Shown one piece after another: positions 33,603-46,221 of a stretch of DNA of 64,000 nt. Each line of letters opens with the position of its first letter. Position 1 is the first letter of the stretch. Below the pieces are notes generated by a model. That model ran no database searches. It saw only the letters and a program-made list of their open reading frames with translations, and had not been told where the DNA came from. Source of the DNA: Salvia splendens (lineage: Eukaryota; Streptophyta; Magnoliopsida; Lamiales; Lamiaceae). The position numbers were made by a program, and so were the translations under genes. The stretch is from positions 7,254,001-7,318,000 of the forward strand of contig NC_056052.1 of NCBI RefSeq assembly GCF_004379255.2, written 5' to 3'.

Positions 33603-34293
33603 CAGAGCACAAATAAAAGTATAACTTAAAATGGCCCAACCAAAAGAAATTAAATAAAAGTCCAATAAATAAATTTAAAGAGTATCACTCTACAACTGAC
33701 GCTCCTATCCTCATTCTCTCTGAACACATCCCCCCCTCTCTCTCCCTTTCTTTTTTTTGGCCAAATAAGAGATAGTCTCGGATTTCTTCACGATCGAAGG
33801 TTCAAACAATTTCCGATCATCCCGAAATTTTAACCGAATGTAGATGACTCATAAAGCATCATTTTGATTGAAGGAAATCAACTTTTAACTGTTCAATTTA
33901 TCGTTATTAATATCTGAAATGACTACCATTTCAATATGCCTATCCAAAAAGATCAAAAACGAAAAATTTCATGTTGAAATTGAAAGAACGCAACTGGGGT
34001 GATTTGATTATGAAATTAACATGCTTCGTTTTGGTCCTATGCTCTGTATGACTTTTCTCGATATGCTACAGACATTTGCTAATTGAAGAGTCTCGACTCT
34101 CTTCGTTCTCTACTTCATCTTCTTTTTGTTTATATCGTTGTGGATTGCTCAAGTCAAATCATCAAACTGATCCATCCAGCCTATATATGCATGCTACCTG
34201 CAAAAATGCCGGTGGGTGGATCCACTGGAAACTCAAGCTGATCAACTCGAATTAGATTCAACTTGAGTGAGATGAACCGAAGATCTAAGAAAG
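33603..34293. other. Intergenic, leader-like DNA
   Basis: A CT-rich stretch (33720-33760) and the following text resemble a plant 5' UTR, but no start codon leads into a supported gene before the LTR at 34294. Confidence 0.3.
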
Positions 34294-35887
34294 TGTGCTC
34301 TCAACACCTTAACCCACAATATATTAACTAGTATAGGGAAATAAGGATCGATCCCACAGAGATGAGGCGTTTGACATTTGTTTGCTTGACACGACTTGGG
34401 GATGGCTGTTGCCACGCTTTCGAGGGGTGGGTTAAGTTAACTACTTGACTTGAGAAAAATAAACTACTAAACTGATCAACTCATGAAAACTTAACTAATC
34501 TACTTGATCAAATTAACTAAACTTTCCATAAATGGACAAACAGCATAAACGGGGGACTGTTAGTCCCCTGCAAAGTGTACGATAAAGTAAACACTTTTTA
34601 ACAACTTCATCTTCTTCACCAAATCAACATGGAAAATAGAACAAAGAACAGATCTGAAAAGCTACGGAAGATGAAACATTGTAACAACACATAAAATTAA
34701 ATCTACCCCAAAGATGTAAGCTACGACTACGTAAACAAGGAACTAATCCATAATCATGCAAAAATGAAACATAAATTACTAGATCTAAACTTCCTAAGAA
34801 CTCTCAAACATAAAACCTCAGATCTGACCAAATCAAAACAGATCAAGACATTTTTGAGCTAAGACATGCAACATGAAAAGGAAACCTAAAGCAAATCAGA
34901 AACATTATACATAACACATTAGTTGGAAACGAAAACATAGCTTCAAGTTTACTAAATCAAAAACACCAAAAGTTAATAACATCAAAAGTAAACTGGAAAC
35001 AAACTACGAAAGCAGTATATTGTTTCATCACCCCTTCTCGGAGTGGAATAATAGAACCGAAAGCTAAAGTGCAGGAAACTAACACCAAACTACTAGCTAA
35101 ACTGAACTAAACTAGGACCAAGACCAAGTGTGTGTGTGCAACGGAATCAAGGAAATGAAGTGAAATGAGCTCCGATTTCAGCCTTAAAAGAGAGCTGAAT
35201 TCCTAAAGATATTCTAACTAAGCGTGTTTGAGACCCCCTTCTACCTACGGCTGGGACTTCTTTCTTCTTGTGTTGGGCTACCTTTGTATAGAGAGGCGTA
35301 GGGCTCTGATCCTTAGGGTACCATCCTCTCTGAAATGTCATTCCTGCCCTTCACATTTTGTGGTGGGGTCTTTCGCTCTATGTACTATGCGGAACTCCTG
35401 CTGGCTCCATCTGATTCCTGACTTGATCAACTCAATGCCGCAGTTTTTTGACTTCTTTTCTTGATTCGTTTGTTCGCCCAACTGATTTGTTCCTTCTTCT
35501 GAATATGGCAGTTTTCACACACACCTGGCTGAAAATTGACTATTAGTTTACAAAATTTGATGTAGTTTTACTACAGAACACATGCATGAAACGAATCTCA
35601 TCACTAATGCATGCTTTAACAAAATTTGTTGTGAAAACATACCTAGGAGGAGGAGAATAGAGACTTATGGTTTGGACAAACTTGGAAAATTCTGCAACTT
35701 TCTATCTCCTACTCGCTTTCTTGGAAACAACTTTAATGGTGATAGAAATTGTTTGAGGTGTGGTTGGCGGTGAGCAAGTACTCCCTTTTTATACTAAAAT
35801 TTTCACACACACTAGGCTCAAAATTGGCTGTTAGTTTACAGAATTTGATGTAGTTTTACTACAGAACACATGCATGAAACGAGCCTC
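34294..35887 (-). repeat. Athila/Tat-like LTR (3' LTR of leftward element)
   Basis: The right border CTCATCA is followed by a purine tract on the minus strand (AAGTGTGAGCAGTT). Read leftward the LTR begins TGATGAGGCTCGTTTCATG, and the far end carries GATCGATCCCACAGAGATGA, a string typical of Athila/Tat LTRs and echoed near 60932 (TATCGTATCCCACAGAGA). A U3 segment of about 75 bp (35536-35612) is repeated with changes at 35810-35887. A TATA-like box (minus, GTATAAAAAGGG) is at 35795-35806. No matching 5' LTR is present in the window, and the left border is uncertain. Confidence 0.5.
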
Positions 35888-37781
35888 ATCAAACTGCTCA
35901 CACTTAACCCATACTTGTCCTCAAGTATGAAAGAAAAAAAAAAGAAAAGAGGCAAGTTTCAAAGCATGGCTCTTATTCAGAAACAGCAAACAAACACACA
36001 TATGTAAAAGACCTAGAAAGGAAAAATACGTAAGCAAACTAAACACATTGACAAGTAAAGTGAAAAGACAGAAAAGAAAGAACTGGTTTTTTTGGTTTGG
36101 CAATCGTCCCCACAAAATTAAGGTCAATCCAATCGTCTACAGTCTCAATTTCCTTTCCCTCCCCTCTTCTACCTGATCATGCTTGTCCGTTTGTCAAGAT
36201 AACTTCTATCTTTCCAACTGTTGGATTCCTCAATCATCACTAGAATTGTTAGGACCATTCTCTCATTCATTTTGCCATACCATTGATGCTAGAGTTCTGT
36301 TGACAGAAGCTAACTCATTAAGGTCTTTATTTATGTTGTAATGGGGCAAGGGTTGTTGTGTATAAAGGTAAGGGTCCTATGGGTTCTAAGTTCATAATTG
36401 TATATAGAAGTGTGAAGGACATGTGAACTTAGGGACAAAACTAGAACAACCTCCCTATGTACAATCTAAAACTTTGGAACAACCCCTGGCCATTTTGGCC
36501 TTATTTTTCTAACTTTTCATTGGGTCAGGTTACATCATTTTCTGCCCTCTCTTTTTCTATTTTCTCTTTCTCCTTTTTTGGTGGGTCGGGTTATACATTC
36601 TTCCTGCCCATTTTCTAATTTTCTTTTTTTTTTCATTTTCTCTCTTTTTTATCTTTTTTTTTTGGTCAGGTTACAATGTTTCCTGCCCTTTTTCTTTCTA
36701 ACTCTCTGTTTTATACTCCCCTGTTTCACAACCTATTTCCTATCCCCAAACGGTGAGTTGCCCTAGCCCATCCCCTTGTTCACATGACATGAAGGCTTAG
36801 GGTTTCCAAAGAAGGGGTGATCATATTTCAGGCTCAAAAGGTGTAACTAGGGGGTTCCCTTACAGTGAGGCAGGTTCATCTGGTTCGAAAGAATTTGGCC
36901 TCAATTAGTTATTCCTATTGCCTTTAGTCCTTGTTAACCTATTCCATTTCCCCCTAAGCATCAATGGCAGCCTCTCTATTTTTTTTATTTTAGTAGAAAG
37001 TGTTCTACTTTGGCTTCTAACTCACATTTTAGAGGGCTTAACAGATGGATTAGATTAAAGCTACTTCTATGTTCCTTACATCTTCCAAGCAGATTTTGGT
37101 TTATTAAAGAAGGGAAACTCACAGATCAACATGTATCCGCTCTTCAATCACTCTTACTAAAGGAATCTTGCCTTTATTTTCTTAAACTAGTTCATATCTA
37201 AAAACACATAAAGTAGAACAACTAACAGAAGATTCCTAGCTAAACAAGACACACAACTTTGACACTAACTACACCAACTGTTTCCCCCCTCCCACTTCAT
37301 TACAGCTTGTCCCCAAGTGACTTGATGAAGTGGAAAACAGGGTGGTTGGTGTCAAAAGCAGAGAAACAAACTTCTCACACTTAGACCTTGCAATGAGCTA
37401 AGTGTGGAAAGAACACAAAACATACACAAATATCATAACCAGTGAAGCCAATAAACATTCTCACACTTAGACTAGACACTGGGCTAAGTGTGAGGAGAAC
37501 ACATATACAGGGTAGGAGAATGCGAACATGTTAGTAAAACTATAAACAGACATTATAAACTTGAATCATAGGTCACCACTGTTCACACAAAAACTTCCCA
37601 TACTTAGACCACAAGGTGGGCTAAGTGGGAAAAGAACACAAAATTCATCAACCAGCATATATATATATATACACAGGCAAAAAGGAGCATGCGCAAACTG
37701 AACAGAAGTATGAACCGAAACTAAAGTTTACTAGGTTCAGCCAGTTTAGTCCTTTTTCTGGCTCCCGTGGGAGCCAGATTA
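35888..37781 (-). other. Retroelement 3' non-coding region
   Basis: About 1.9 kb without genes lies between the LTR and the decayed frame. It is rich in long pyrimidine runs (36540-36730), as in Athila/Tat 3' regions that hold several purine tracts on the sense strand. It also contains three hairpin units at 37373-37640. Confidence 0.5.
37373..37640. repeat. Three hairpin repeats
   Basis: The pattern CACACTTAGAC ... GCTAAGTGTG followed by GAACACA occurs at about 37377, 37463 and 37599 (the last with CATACTTAGACC and GCTAAGTGGG). Each unit can fold on itself (CACACTTAG with CTAAGTGTG). The same CACACTTA motif sits at the LTR border near 35893. Confidence 0.65.
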
Positions 37782-40002
37782 CTAAGTCATCTGCTTAGTG
37801 CGCGCCAGCTTGACTCTCCTGACAGGCTCCTCAGGCTCTTCAGCGGTTGATCGGCTGGTGGTGGCAGCGACTTCCTTTCTTTTCCATAATGTTCGAACAG
37901 GGGTGGCGTCTCGAGTGGCTTCCTTCTGTTGGTTCTCTTTTGAAATAGAGGAGGACAAGAGCTGTTAGGCAATCTGAGAATTCATTTCCGCCAAAGCCGT
38001 CATCTTCTCCATAAGGGACGGGGCCTATTCATGTTCTCAGATTGAAGCTCAAAAAGCTCATTCTGTTCCTTATGAGCTCCTTCAAACTTTTGAAGCATGT
38101 GCTCCATCATCCTCTGCCATTTCTCCTCGCTGACATGCGGCTTTGCTTCTGTAGGATTCAATTTCTCCTCAACCTCTTCTTTGACCTTAGTGGTCGTCTT
38201 CTCGGCTCCTGTCTCATAATCCAACTCGATCGGTGTCTCATCTGCCTAACCCACTTCATAGAAATGAAGCGTGCCTGCCTAATCCCTTGTGACCAACCCT
38301 GAGTTTATGAAGAACCTAGTACCAAACCAATTGGGGCGTCGCACATAGTGATGATCGGTCGAGACCTGGCTATTTTCATCGTGACGTTTCTCTGCAAATA
38401 CGCCCCTAGTAGATGGCAGGCGTAAAGATGACGGACAGGGCGACGGGTTATTTTGTTGAGTGCTTGGGCGATCCAGTACCCAAGATGTACCTTAACATCG
38501 GTTAGCATGCACCACATGAAATAGAATTCAGGGGTGGTGATGGTACCATTTGCTTGGCCAAGAAGATTGTACGCCAATAAGACTTGAGCCAACCAGAGAA
38601 CGAGATTTATGATATCTGTCCCCTTAGACACACTTGTCTTGAATGGGACTGCGTCCTCCGTAGTCATCAGTTTCCAGGCTGTTTGCGCGTCAAAACCATC
38701 TATATCATCTGGTTGGCCGATTTCTCTATCAGCCCACTCCCCGGCCTCGTCTTCCTCGAGGGTCAGCAAACCCAAACACAGAGACCATTCTCTAAGCGTC
38801 ATCAGCATTTCTTGGTTAAAGACTCTAAAGCGGACTGAGGGATCATACAGATTCGTTGTATGTGTAAAGTAAAAAGAGGTGAAAAACTCTCTTGCCAGGT
38901 CCACGGGGACCTCCACTAATGAATGCTCTAAAAGCCACTCAAAACCTGCTGCCTTAATGTACGTGAGGAATTGTTCCTCAACCTCTAGTCCCCTCAATGA
39001 AGGAAGGTGTACCCTCTTTCCAGACTTCGCCTTCTTGCCTTTCTGTCTTCTGCCTGCGCAATTCTTCCGTTTCTTCGGGTCCTTAAAATAGACCATAGCT
39101 TCCAGCAGCTTGTGGTCTATCGTTACTCTTAACTTTTCATAAACACCCTCACTTTCGCTTGTCTGCATAGCTTCGTATTTTAATTCCTCAGTCGGATTAC
39201 AGAGAGATGTAGTGAGATCTTCGAGGGATTTTTGGATTACAACACCTCGGGAAACTAAACGCGGTTTCCCTTTCTTGCTGGTGGTCGCAACCTGCTTCCC
39301 CTTCCTACTTCGCTCAGCGGCCTCTTTCTTTGCGGCGACTAGGGCCATGACCTCTTCCTCCGGCCTTTTAGATTCTTCTTCATCTAGCCTCCTCTGCACT
39401 CTGAGGCTCCTTCTGGTTGCCCGCACACTGAGAGTCTCCTCATAGTCCTCCGATTCTTCTTCTTCTACTGGAATCACCTCATGATCATTTCCAGTAAACT
39501 TTTCCTCAACCGGTTCGGGCATCTCACCGCCACCCTCCTTTCCCTAGTTATCTCATTGTTTCTCAGTTCTTATCTCTTCTCCCTCTTCCATATCTTACTT
39601 TCGTGCTGTAGAGTTCCCGTTGTTAGGAGTAGTAGATATGGGAGTTGGTTCCTCGAAAGATTGTGCCACCGATGTCTCGACTTGTGTCATGGGATCAGTG
39701 GGGAATTGCAGGGGGTCAGGTGTAGGTGCTTCCTCCTTTTCTCTGAACTTGTCCGCTATTTGAGCAAACACATCACTCATTTTCCCAGTAGGGCTGAATT
39801 TCACCATTGCATCTTCAATAATCTTCAAGTACACGTTGCCTCCGGACGTCTCCGGTGGCTGAGATGTACAAATGGTTGGCAACACCATCGATTGTAATGC
39901 TGGTGGTGTTAAGACCTCAGGTTGGGGAGTGGAAGGAATTTTTCGCTCGCGACGTTTGGTGGAGGGTTTCTAGGATTGACTGGATGCTGTTGATTTGTCC
40001 AT
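37782..40002 (-). pseudogene. Decayed retroelement ORF (Athila ORF1 / plant-transposon type)
   Basis: One intronless frame of about 740 codons starts at the ATG at 40002 (MDKSTASSQS) and ends at the stop at 37782. Seven in-frame stops interrupt it (three TAG/TAA/TGA before 39520, one TAG at about 39550, two TAG near 38250, one TAA near 37955), and two 1-bp losses shift the frame (near 38330 and 38020). The longest intact stretch, 405 codons (39522-38305), has an acidic N-terminus, basic RKGKQVATTSKKGKPR, and a conserved block with FFTSFYFTHTTNLYDPSVRF and LREWSLCLGLLTLEEDE, as in 'putative plant transposon protein' domains carried by large LTR elements. A TATA box lies about 120 bp upstream of the start. 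Non-functional. Confidence 0.75.
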
Positions 40003-40119
40003 AGATGGCGGCGTGGAGCGATTTCACCTGAAACTGAGCGATAAGAGATTAGGAATTTTCGAAGGTTGGAGAAAATTAAGGGTTTGCTGAAAAAGTAAAA
40101 GGTTGGGAGAGAAAAGAAA

Positions 40120-40128
40120 ATTTTATAA
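40120..40128 (-). promoter_or_regulatory. TATA box of the decayed ORF
   Basis: Minus strand CTTATAAAATTTTC, 118 bp upstream of the ATG at 40002, with a pyrimidine-rich leader between. Confidence 0.5.
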
Positions 40129-40229
40129 GTAGAGGTGGAGGTGGGAGAAGGAACGGTCTCCATGATGTCAGCGGCCGTTCGACCTCCGCGCCAGATTTTG
40201 AATATTGAAATTCTCCACATTTCCCCCTC

Positions 40230-42630
40230 TTTTTACCTCTTCCGATTAAAAACAAAATTGCAGTAATTCTCTCTCTCCTACCTACTAAGTCAAACCCTTA
40301 TCCGAAAACAAAAGATTCTCTGGAGTCCTAGAGGAGGGCTTTCAAGATTCTGAAAATTATTTTGTTGAAATTCAAATCTCCTCTAGATACGTCCAAAGAC
40401 ATTGAAAATATTTTTGCTATTCTCTAAAAATTAATCTTTTGTTTTGGATTTTTTTTTTAAAAAAAACGAGGAGTAAAAATGAAAACATTTATTCAAGGCT
40501 GTGACTAATTCTCGGAATCCACTTGATCAAGTGTTCATGTGTATAGCTGAGTAAGTGAATTTCCAAGAATTTTCCCAATAAACACTTATTTAACCGATAA
40601 AGCTAAGCATGCGCAGTGAGATTTCTCTGGCTACACATACTTTCGATTTAATTACCATTATTCTTTTTATGTGGATTAACAAAAAGAAAGTTATAGAGCA
40701 TGATACTCCCTGAAACTTTGTAGCTCCTAGGATGTGGTTGGTCAGTTGAGTTGCAAGTCTGCATTTGCTCTTTTGACTTGCTTCGCGATCCACTGAGACT
40801 TGAGAAGTAGTACTTTCCCCCCGGTTAATCATCCTCGTACCTCTATACCTCTAGGTCTGCAGCTTCTTTCCCCTCTCATAATCATCCATCTTCTGGTTCC
40901 CATTGCCACCTTTGCAAATGACTGGCCAAGTGGTTTTGAGTTCCTTCCCAACTTGATCAGGTCAGAATTCGGGAAACCATTAGGGGAATAATCCTCGACT
41001 AGAGCTCCTGAATTAACTCTTCTCTTTGCTATACATTGATTTTTCTGGAGATACATCGCTGTCATGGTACCCCATTTTTTCTTGTGATTCTTGTACGTCC
41101 CCGAACTTTCTTATTCTCTTTGGGACGTAATTCAGGGTCGGGAGGTTTCTTCACCTGAAGCGGTTCCGGCCATGGTTGTAGCTGCACCTAGTAGATAGAT
41201 CTTGCAGCTTTTCTTCTCGATCTTTCTTCAGGAGAACAGGGCAGGCAGGGCAAGCTTCCTCAGCCAGAGCAAGGGGGCTTCTTTGGCAATAGCAGGGAGG
41301 GCTTCATCAGTAGGGAAATGCATGGGGGCATGGGGCACTTGCACCACGCTAACTCCCAGCTTCAAGGGCATACGCGGGTGCATCGGCAGTGCAGCTCCTG
41401 CGTCTGGCATACATATTGCCAAACCACTCTTCAAGGGCATACGCGAGTGCGAGGGAAGTGTGGTCCCGCGTCTGGCATACATATTGCCAAACCACTCATA
41501 TCCATCCCAGCCAACCCTTGGTTGACGAGGAAGAAAATGAGTCCTTCGTGGACGAGGAAGAATACGAGGCGCAGATGCAAAAGGTGGAGGTGCAGAAGGT
41601 GGAGATGCAGGAAATGCAACCACCTCGTGAGGTCCAAACAAAGGTCAGTGCCGCCTTTATATCAACTACCAACTAGGGTGGTGGGGCAATCTGTGAGGTT
41701 TGGTTTGATTTGATTGAGAATGGGTAAACTGTTGGGGGTAAAAACGTGAACATAGATGAACAGTAACAGTAGGATTAAAAAAGGCGTCATTTTTTCGATC
41801 TGATTTTTTTTTAATTGTTGAATTTTTTTTGAGAAAAATGACAGATTTATACAAGCGGTAAAAAAAGAAAACCAAAACACTATAAAAGGATCCGCGTCGA
41901 GCATTCTCGACTAATCAGAAATCAGAGATTTGCTTGATCCGCCTCGAGCGACCAATCAGAAATGATTCATTACCCTATCTAATAAGGTAATATAATGTAA
42001 TATTTATATTTATAATTTATATTTTTTGACAACAAAATGTTCATCAACAAAAAGAGGCTTCATGATTCATCATGCATTACTCTGTGATCATATCTAATTG
42101 TAAAGAATTGTTTTTTTTTCACTTCGGTAGTTCATTTGTTTTTGGGTGGTGTATTATTCTCTGAACCAGGTTATCTTGTGGCATTAGGGATTTGGATTTT
42201 TCCCATTCTTCATTGGGTTTCACTAGTGTAATAAAGGCCTTTTTTTCCTACAAAGACCCTCGTATATAATTTGTCAGTTACTCCTGGTTTTTTTAGACAT
42301 ATAAATGGTCTAAATGACGATAAATTTTAGTTCATGCACAAAATCTGCCTCGCTAGCACATATAAAAGGTCTAAATTTGGAACATTTTATAGAATATTTT
42401 ATAGAACATTTTATAGAGTATTTGGAAAAACATTTTATATAACATTTTATAGAACATTTTCGTTCGTTCAGTGCATATGGTTAAACATTTTATAAAACTA
42501 ACAATAATGGAATATATATATAAATATAATTTTGGAAAAAATCAATAATATAAGACAGAAACTTGATTTATCTGAAGGAAAGACAAAGCCAAGAAACAAG
42601 CATTATCCAACCATGTTCCTGTGGCAGCTT
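40230..42630. other. Decayed, probably retroelement-derived DNA
   Basis: No intact gene. Fragments such as minus 41180-41080 (ELRPKENKKVRGRTRITRK) and plus 41530-41640 (Glu-rich, MQKVEVQKVEMQEMQ) look coding-derived but have no partner. A 69-bp direct repeat is at 41361-41498. From 42000 on the DNA is AT-rich and featureless, with repeated ACATTTTATA strings near 42380-42490. Confidence 0.4.
41361..41498. repeat. 69-bp tandem direct repeat
   Basis: TTCAAGGGCATACGCG begins each copy and CATATTGCCAAACCACTC ends each. The two copies diverge in the middle. Confidence 0.8.
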
Positions 42631-43750
42631 TGAGGGCATCCGCAACGCGTCTCGTTGCGATCCCTATCTCGTCTCGAAGAGACGAGAAGGCAGCGAGACA
42701 GCGTTGCGGGCTCCGTCTCGTCCCCATCCCGTCCCGTAACTCCTCTCGCAGAGACACTCGGCGAGCTGTCTCGCCACGCGCGTTGGCGACGTGGTGAGCT
42801 GCGGTTCGTCCGTGACGCCCACTCGCCGGCCCGCGAGTGGGCGTCGTTTATTTTCGTTGAAAATGTATTTTTTATTATTATTTTTTAAAATTCAGAAAAA
42901 ATTCGAAAAAAAATCTCAAAATTATACTAGCCGTTTTTACAATTTTTTTATTTTTTCTTGAATTTTTTTAAGCCCCCAATCACTTCTTTAAATATCAAAT
43001 CATTCCCATAAATTAATCCACAAAAAAACTCTCTATTCTCACTCAAATACTCTCAAACACTCTACATTCTTCATCTCAAAACATTATTCTTCTCCCAAAT
43101 TTAAATCATTTATGGATCCATTTGAGCAAATGTGTCGCATAATGGAAGAATCGCTAGCAGAAGATCGACGTCGGGAGGAGGAGGAAGCCGCGGCGCCTCC
43201 AAGGCGATCCCGGACTTACATCCATCGTAACCGGGAGGAAGCCACCGCAAGGTTGGTACGCGACTACTTTTGTGACAACCCGGTATGGGGAGAGACCTAC
43301 TTCCGTCGCCGTTTCCGCATGTGGAAACGGCTATTTATGCACATCGCAAATACGTTGGCAGCCCGGGAAGAGTTCTTCCAAGAAGGGTTCGATGCCGTTG
43401 GCCGTCTCAGTCACTACTTTGGTAACCAGTAGAGTGCGCGGAAGAAATTAAATTATGTATTTTTAATATTTTTTTAGGATTTTAATTATGTGTTTTTTTT
43501 ATTTTTTGAATTTTAAGTTGTAATTTTATGTTATTTAATGAAGTGTGTTTTTATTAATTGAATTTGTTGGGAATAAAAATAAAAAATGAAATTGAATGAA
43601 TAGTTAAGGGATGAGATGGTTAAGAGATTAAGGGTTGTAGGTGTTGTCTCTTAGTTAAGAGATGAAGTGAAAAGCACAGTGGGGCCCATGAATAGTTAAG
43701 AGATGAGACGATTAAGAGACGGATAAGAGACAGCGTTGCGGATGGCCTGA
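42631..43750 (+). mobile_element. Deleted PIF/Harbinger element with TGA duplication
   Basis: The termini GGGCATCCGCAACGC (left) and, inverted, GGCCATCCGCAACGC (right) differ at one position. They are flanked by TGA at 42631-42633 and 43748-43750, a TNA-type 3-bp duplication. The 1114-bp element keeps a promoter-like AT leader, a truncated transposase frame and a 3' stretch, so it is an internally deleted copy. Confidence 0.85.
43112..43432 (+). pseudogene. Truncated PIF/Harbinger (ALP1-like) transposase
   Basis: 106 codons begin MDPFEQMCRIMEESLAED. After an acidic start and a REEATARLVRDYFCDNPVW block comes the conserved YFRRRFRMWKRLFMHIANTL segment, then a DAVGRLSHYFGNQ end. This is the N-terminal helix-turn-helix part of Harbinger transposases; the DDE nuclease (about 300 residues) is missing and the frame runs straight into the 3' UTR-like sequence. 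It might still bind DNA; that is inference. Confidence 0.8.
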
Positions 43751-44293
43751 TGACATTAAATGTGAAGGGATTGCTTCTCAATAATTGTAAGTTGGTGGAA
43801 GATAAAACATAAATATATCAAGTTGGTGGTACTGAATAGACATGAACAGGAAGCATATTTGAAATGCCATCATAGCTAGTTTTGCTCTTATTTTGAAATT
43901 ATTATAAGCTATGGGATGAATTTCAATATTTATAAGATTATGGAGAAACGAGTGAAATTATAAAATGTAACTGCAGTCATTCATATAATTGGATTCGTCT
44001 TTTCTTCTTAGAGCTTAATATGATGTTTCAAATGTCCCCATTCATGTATTGTGAATCAGAGCTCTCCAACTTTTTAGAATTTGTTATTAATTATTTTAAA
44101 TTTATGGTATGTTTTAGTTGTATAATTCACAGTTATTTTGTTTACAATTTTGATATAATGATATTGTTTCTAAATTTATTAATTAATTTATAATCTAAAA
44201 TCAATGTTTTAAAACCAATAATTTAATATGTGCATCGCATGTATGATACTAGTTTTGATAAATGGCAACTATCCCAAAATTTCATACTAATAT
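43751..44293. other. Intergenic AT-rich DNA
   Basis: Nothing supported. Confidence 0.5.
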
Positions 44294-46221
44294 ATACTAG
44301 TAGCAGGCATGCACAAACCGAACCGAACCGTCGGTTAAGCCGGTTCACAAACTGGGACCGAAACTGGCGGTTCCGAACATGCACAAACCGGGACCAAAAT
44401 TTCATACAAATATATATTTATTATTTTTAAAAATCAATTTTTATATTTAAAAATCAATTTTCACAAATAAATAAATACAAGAATAAATAATAGCCTATAT
44501 TTATTTGTTGGGCCTATGAATTTTAAGAACCATTCTTGGTTGTTTCTATTTTATAGACACACACATCCTTGAAAATTTTGCGTTTCACTTTCAATGTGGG
44601 ACAAATATGTTGAAGTATTTTTTCTTATAACTACATGTTTAGATCATTCATTCATTTTTTTCCAATGTGGGATATAAAACTTTCTTTTGTCTTCTACTTT
44701 TCTTTATTTTTTTACTATATTTTATCATTCACTAATTTTATCTTTATTTTTGTCATGATTCTATTTCTAAGATAAATTTATAGATAATAATAGTATCAAA
44801 TAGAATAGTTTAATTAAATTTGAATGTTGCATGTTGCTCATAATTTATATATTTAGAGAATAGGGATGTGTTCAAATAATAATTGGATTTAAATGTGCTC
44901 ACTTTTAATAATTATAAGAAACCATTCTTGGTTGTTTCACTTTTATAGAGACATCCTTGAATATTTTGTGTTTCATTTTCAATGTGGGACAAAATATGTT
45001 GAAGTATTTTCTTTTATAACTATATGTTTAGATCATTCATTCATCTTTTTCCAATGTGGGATACAAAACTTTCTTTTGTTTTCGACTTTTCTTTATTTTT
45101 TACTACTACATTTTATTATTCACTAACATCTTTATTTGTGTTATTATTATTTTTCTAAGACAAATTTATAGATAATAATAGTATCAAGAATAGTTTTGTT
45201 TGAAACTTTGAATGGTTTAATTAAATTTGAATGTTGCATGTTGCTCATAATTTGTATATTTATAAAATGTGGACGTGTTCAAATAATTGGATTTAAATGT
45301 AAGTATATTGCTAATTTTTCTTAATATATTGATTAAAATGTGAAAAAACAACAATTAATATAATTTGTATAATAATGATAAAAATAGATCACTAAAGAAT
45401 GATTTGTATAACGGTATAATATAGTTTATATATTTATATATTAGTAGTAGACTAATAGTATGATTTTGTATAATAGCTATTATTCTAATAGATGTAGTAT
45501 AATTTATATAAATAAAATTATTATTTGTGAATATATTCTTGATTAATAAGAATAAACAATTGTTGAGTAATATGATTTGTATATAGATAAATAATTATTC
45601 ATATAATAGCTATCGCTAGATTAATACAATTTGTAATAATTATTCTCTTATTGTATATAATGGTATTTATTAGTTAACATATACATAAACTTATACACAA
45701 ATAAATCGATAATGATAAAGAATTAAAGAATAATACTTTATATAATATTTGTTGTTAAATTATAATAATAGAAGATAGTCAAGATATAAACAAAGATGAT
45801 GAAAATCTATCATGTAGTTACAAATAATGACTTTTATCCCACATTGAAAGAAAGAGCAATACATCTAAGAACATGTAGCTATAAAAGAGAATCATCCAAT
45901 ACACTCTCTTTCAACTCAAAGGCTCAAGTTCAACATTAAGTGACTTATAAGTTGTGAATTGTAGTCTCGTTGAAACAAAGACTAAAATGGAAAGAAAAAA
46001 AAATGAACCGCCGAATTGGCCCGAAACCGGCGGTTTCAGCAGAATACTGGCGGTTTTGAACCGAAAATTGGCCCCATGAACCGCCGGTTTTTGAACCGGA
46101 ACCGGAACCGCCTAGAACCTTGGCGGGCCGGTTCAGGTTGAATGAAATTTTGAACCGTGAATTGCCGGTTCTGAACCGGAACCGACGGTTTTTGAACAGT
46201 GTGCATGCCTAATACTAGTAG
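44294..46221. mobile_element. Non-autonomous TIR element, 10-bp target repeat
   Basis: ATACTAGTAG at 44294-44303 and 46212-46221 flanks the ends CAGGCATGCACA and TGTGCATGCCTA. Sub-terminal DNA at both ends is packed with AACCG and CCGGTT strings (44318-44390 and 46003-46195). Inside, a block of about 390 bp is duplicated head to tail (44520-44860 and 44912-45250; landmark TCAATGTGGGACAAA). No transposase is seen. CAGG-led ends suggest hAT; a 10-bp repeat would be more like MULE, so the superfamily is open. Confidence 0.7.

Noticed and set aside
41202..41713. Overlapping 107-, 131-, 137- and 95-codon frames
   Set aside because: They derive from a 69-bp direct repeat and Glu/Lys-rich low complexity; no consistent domain on either strand.
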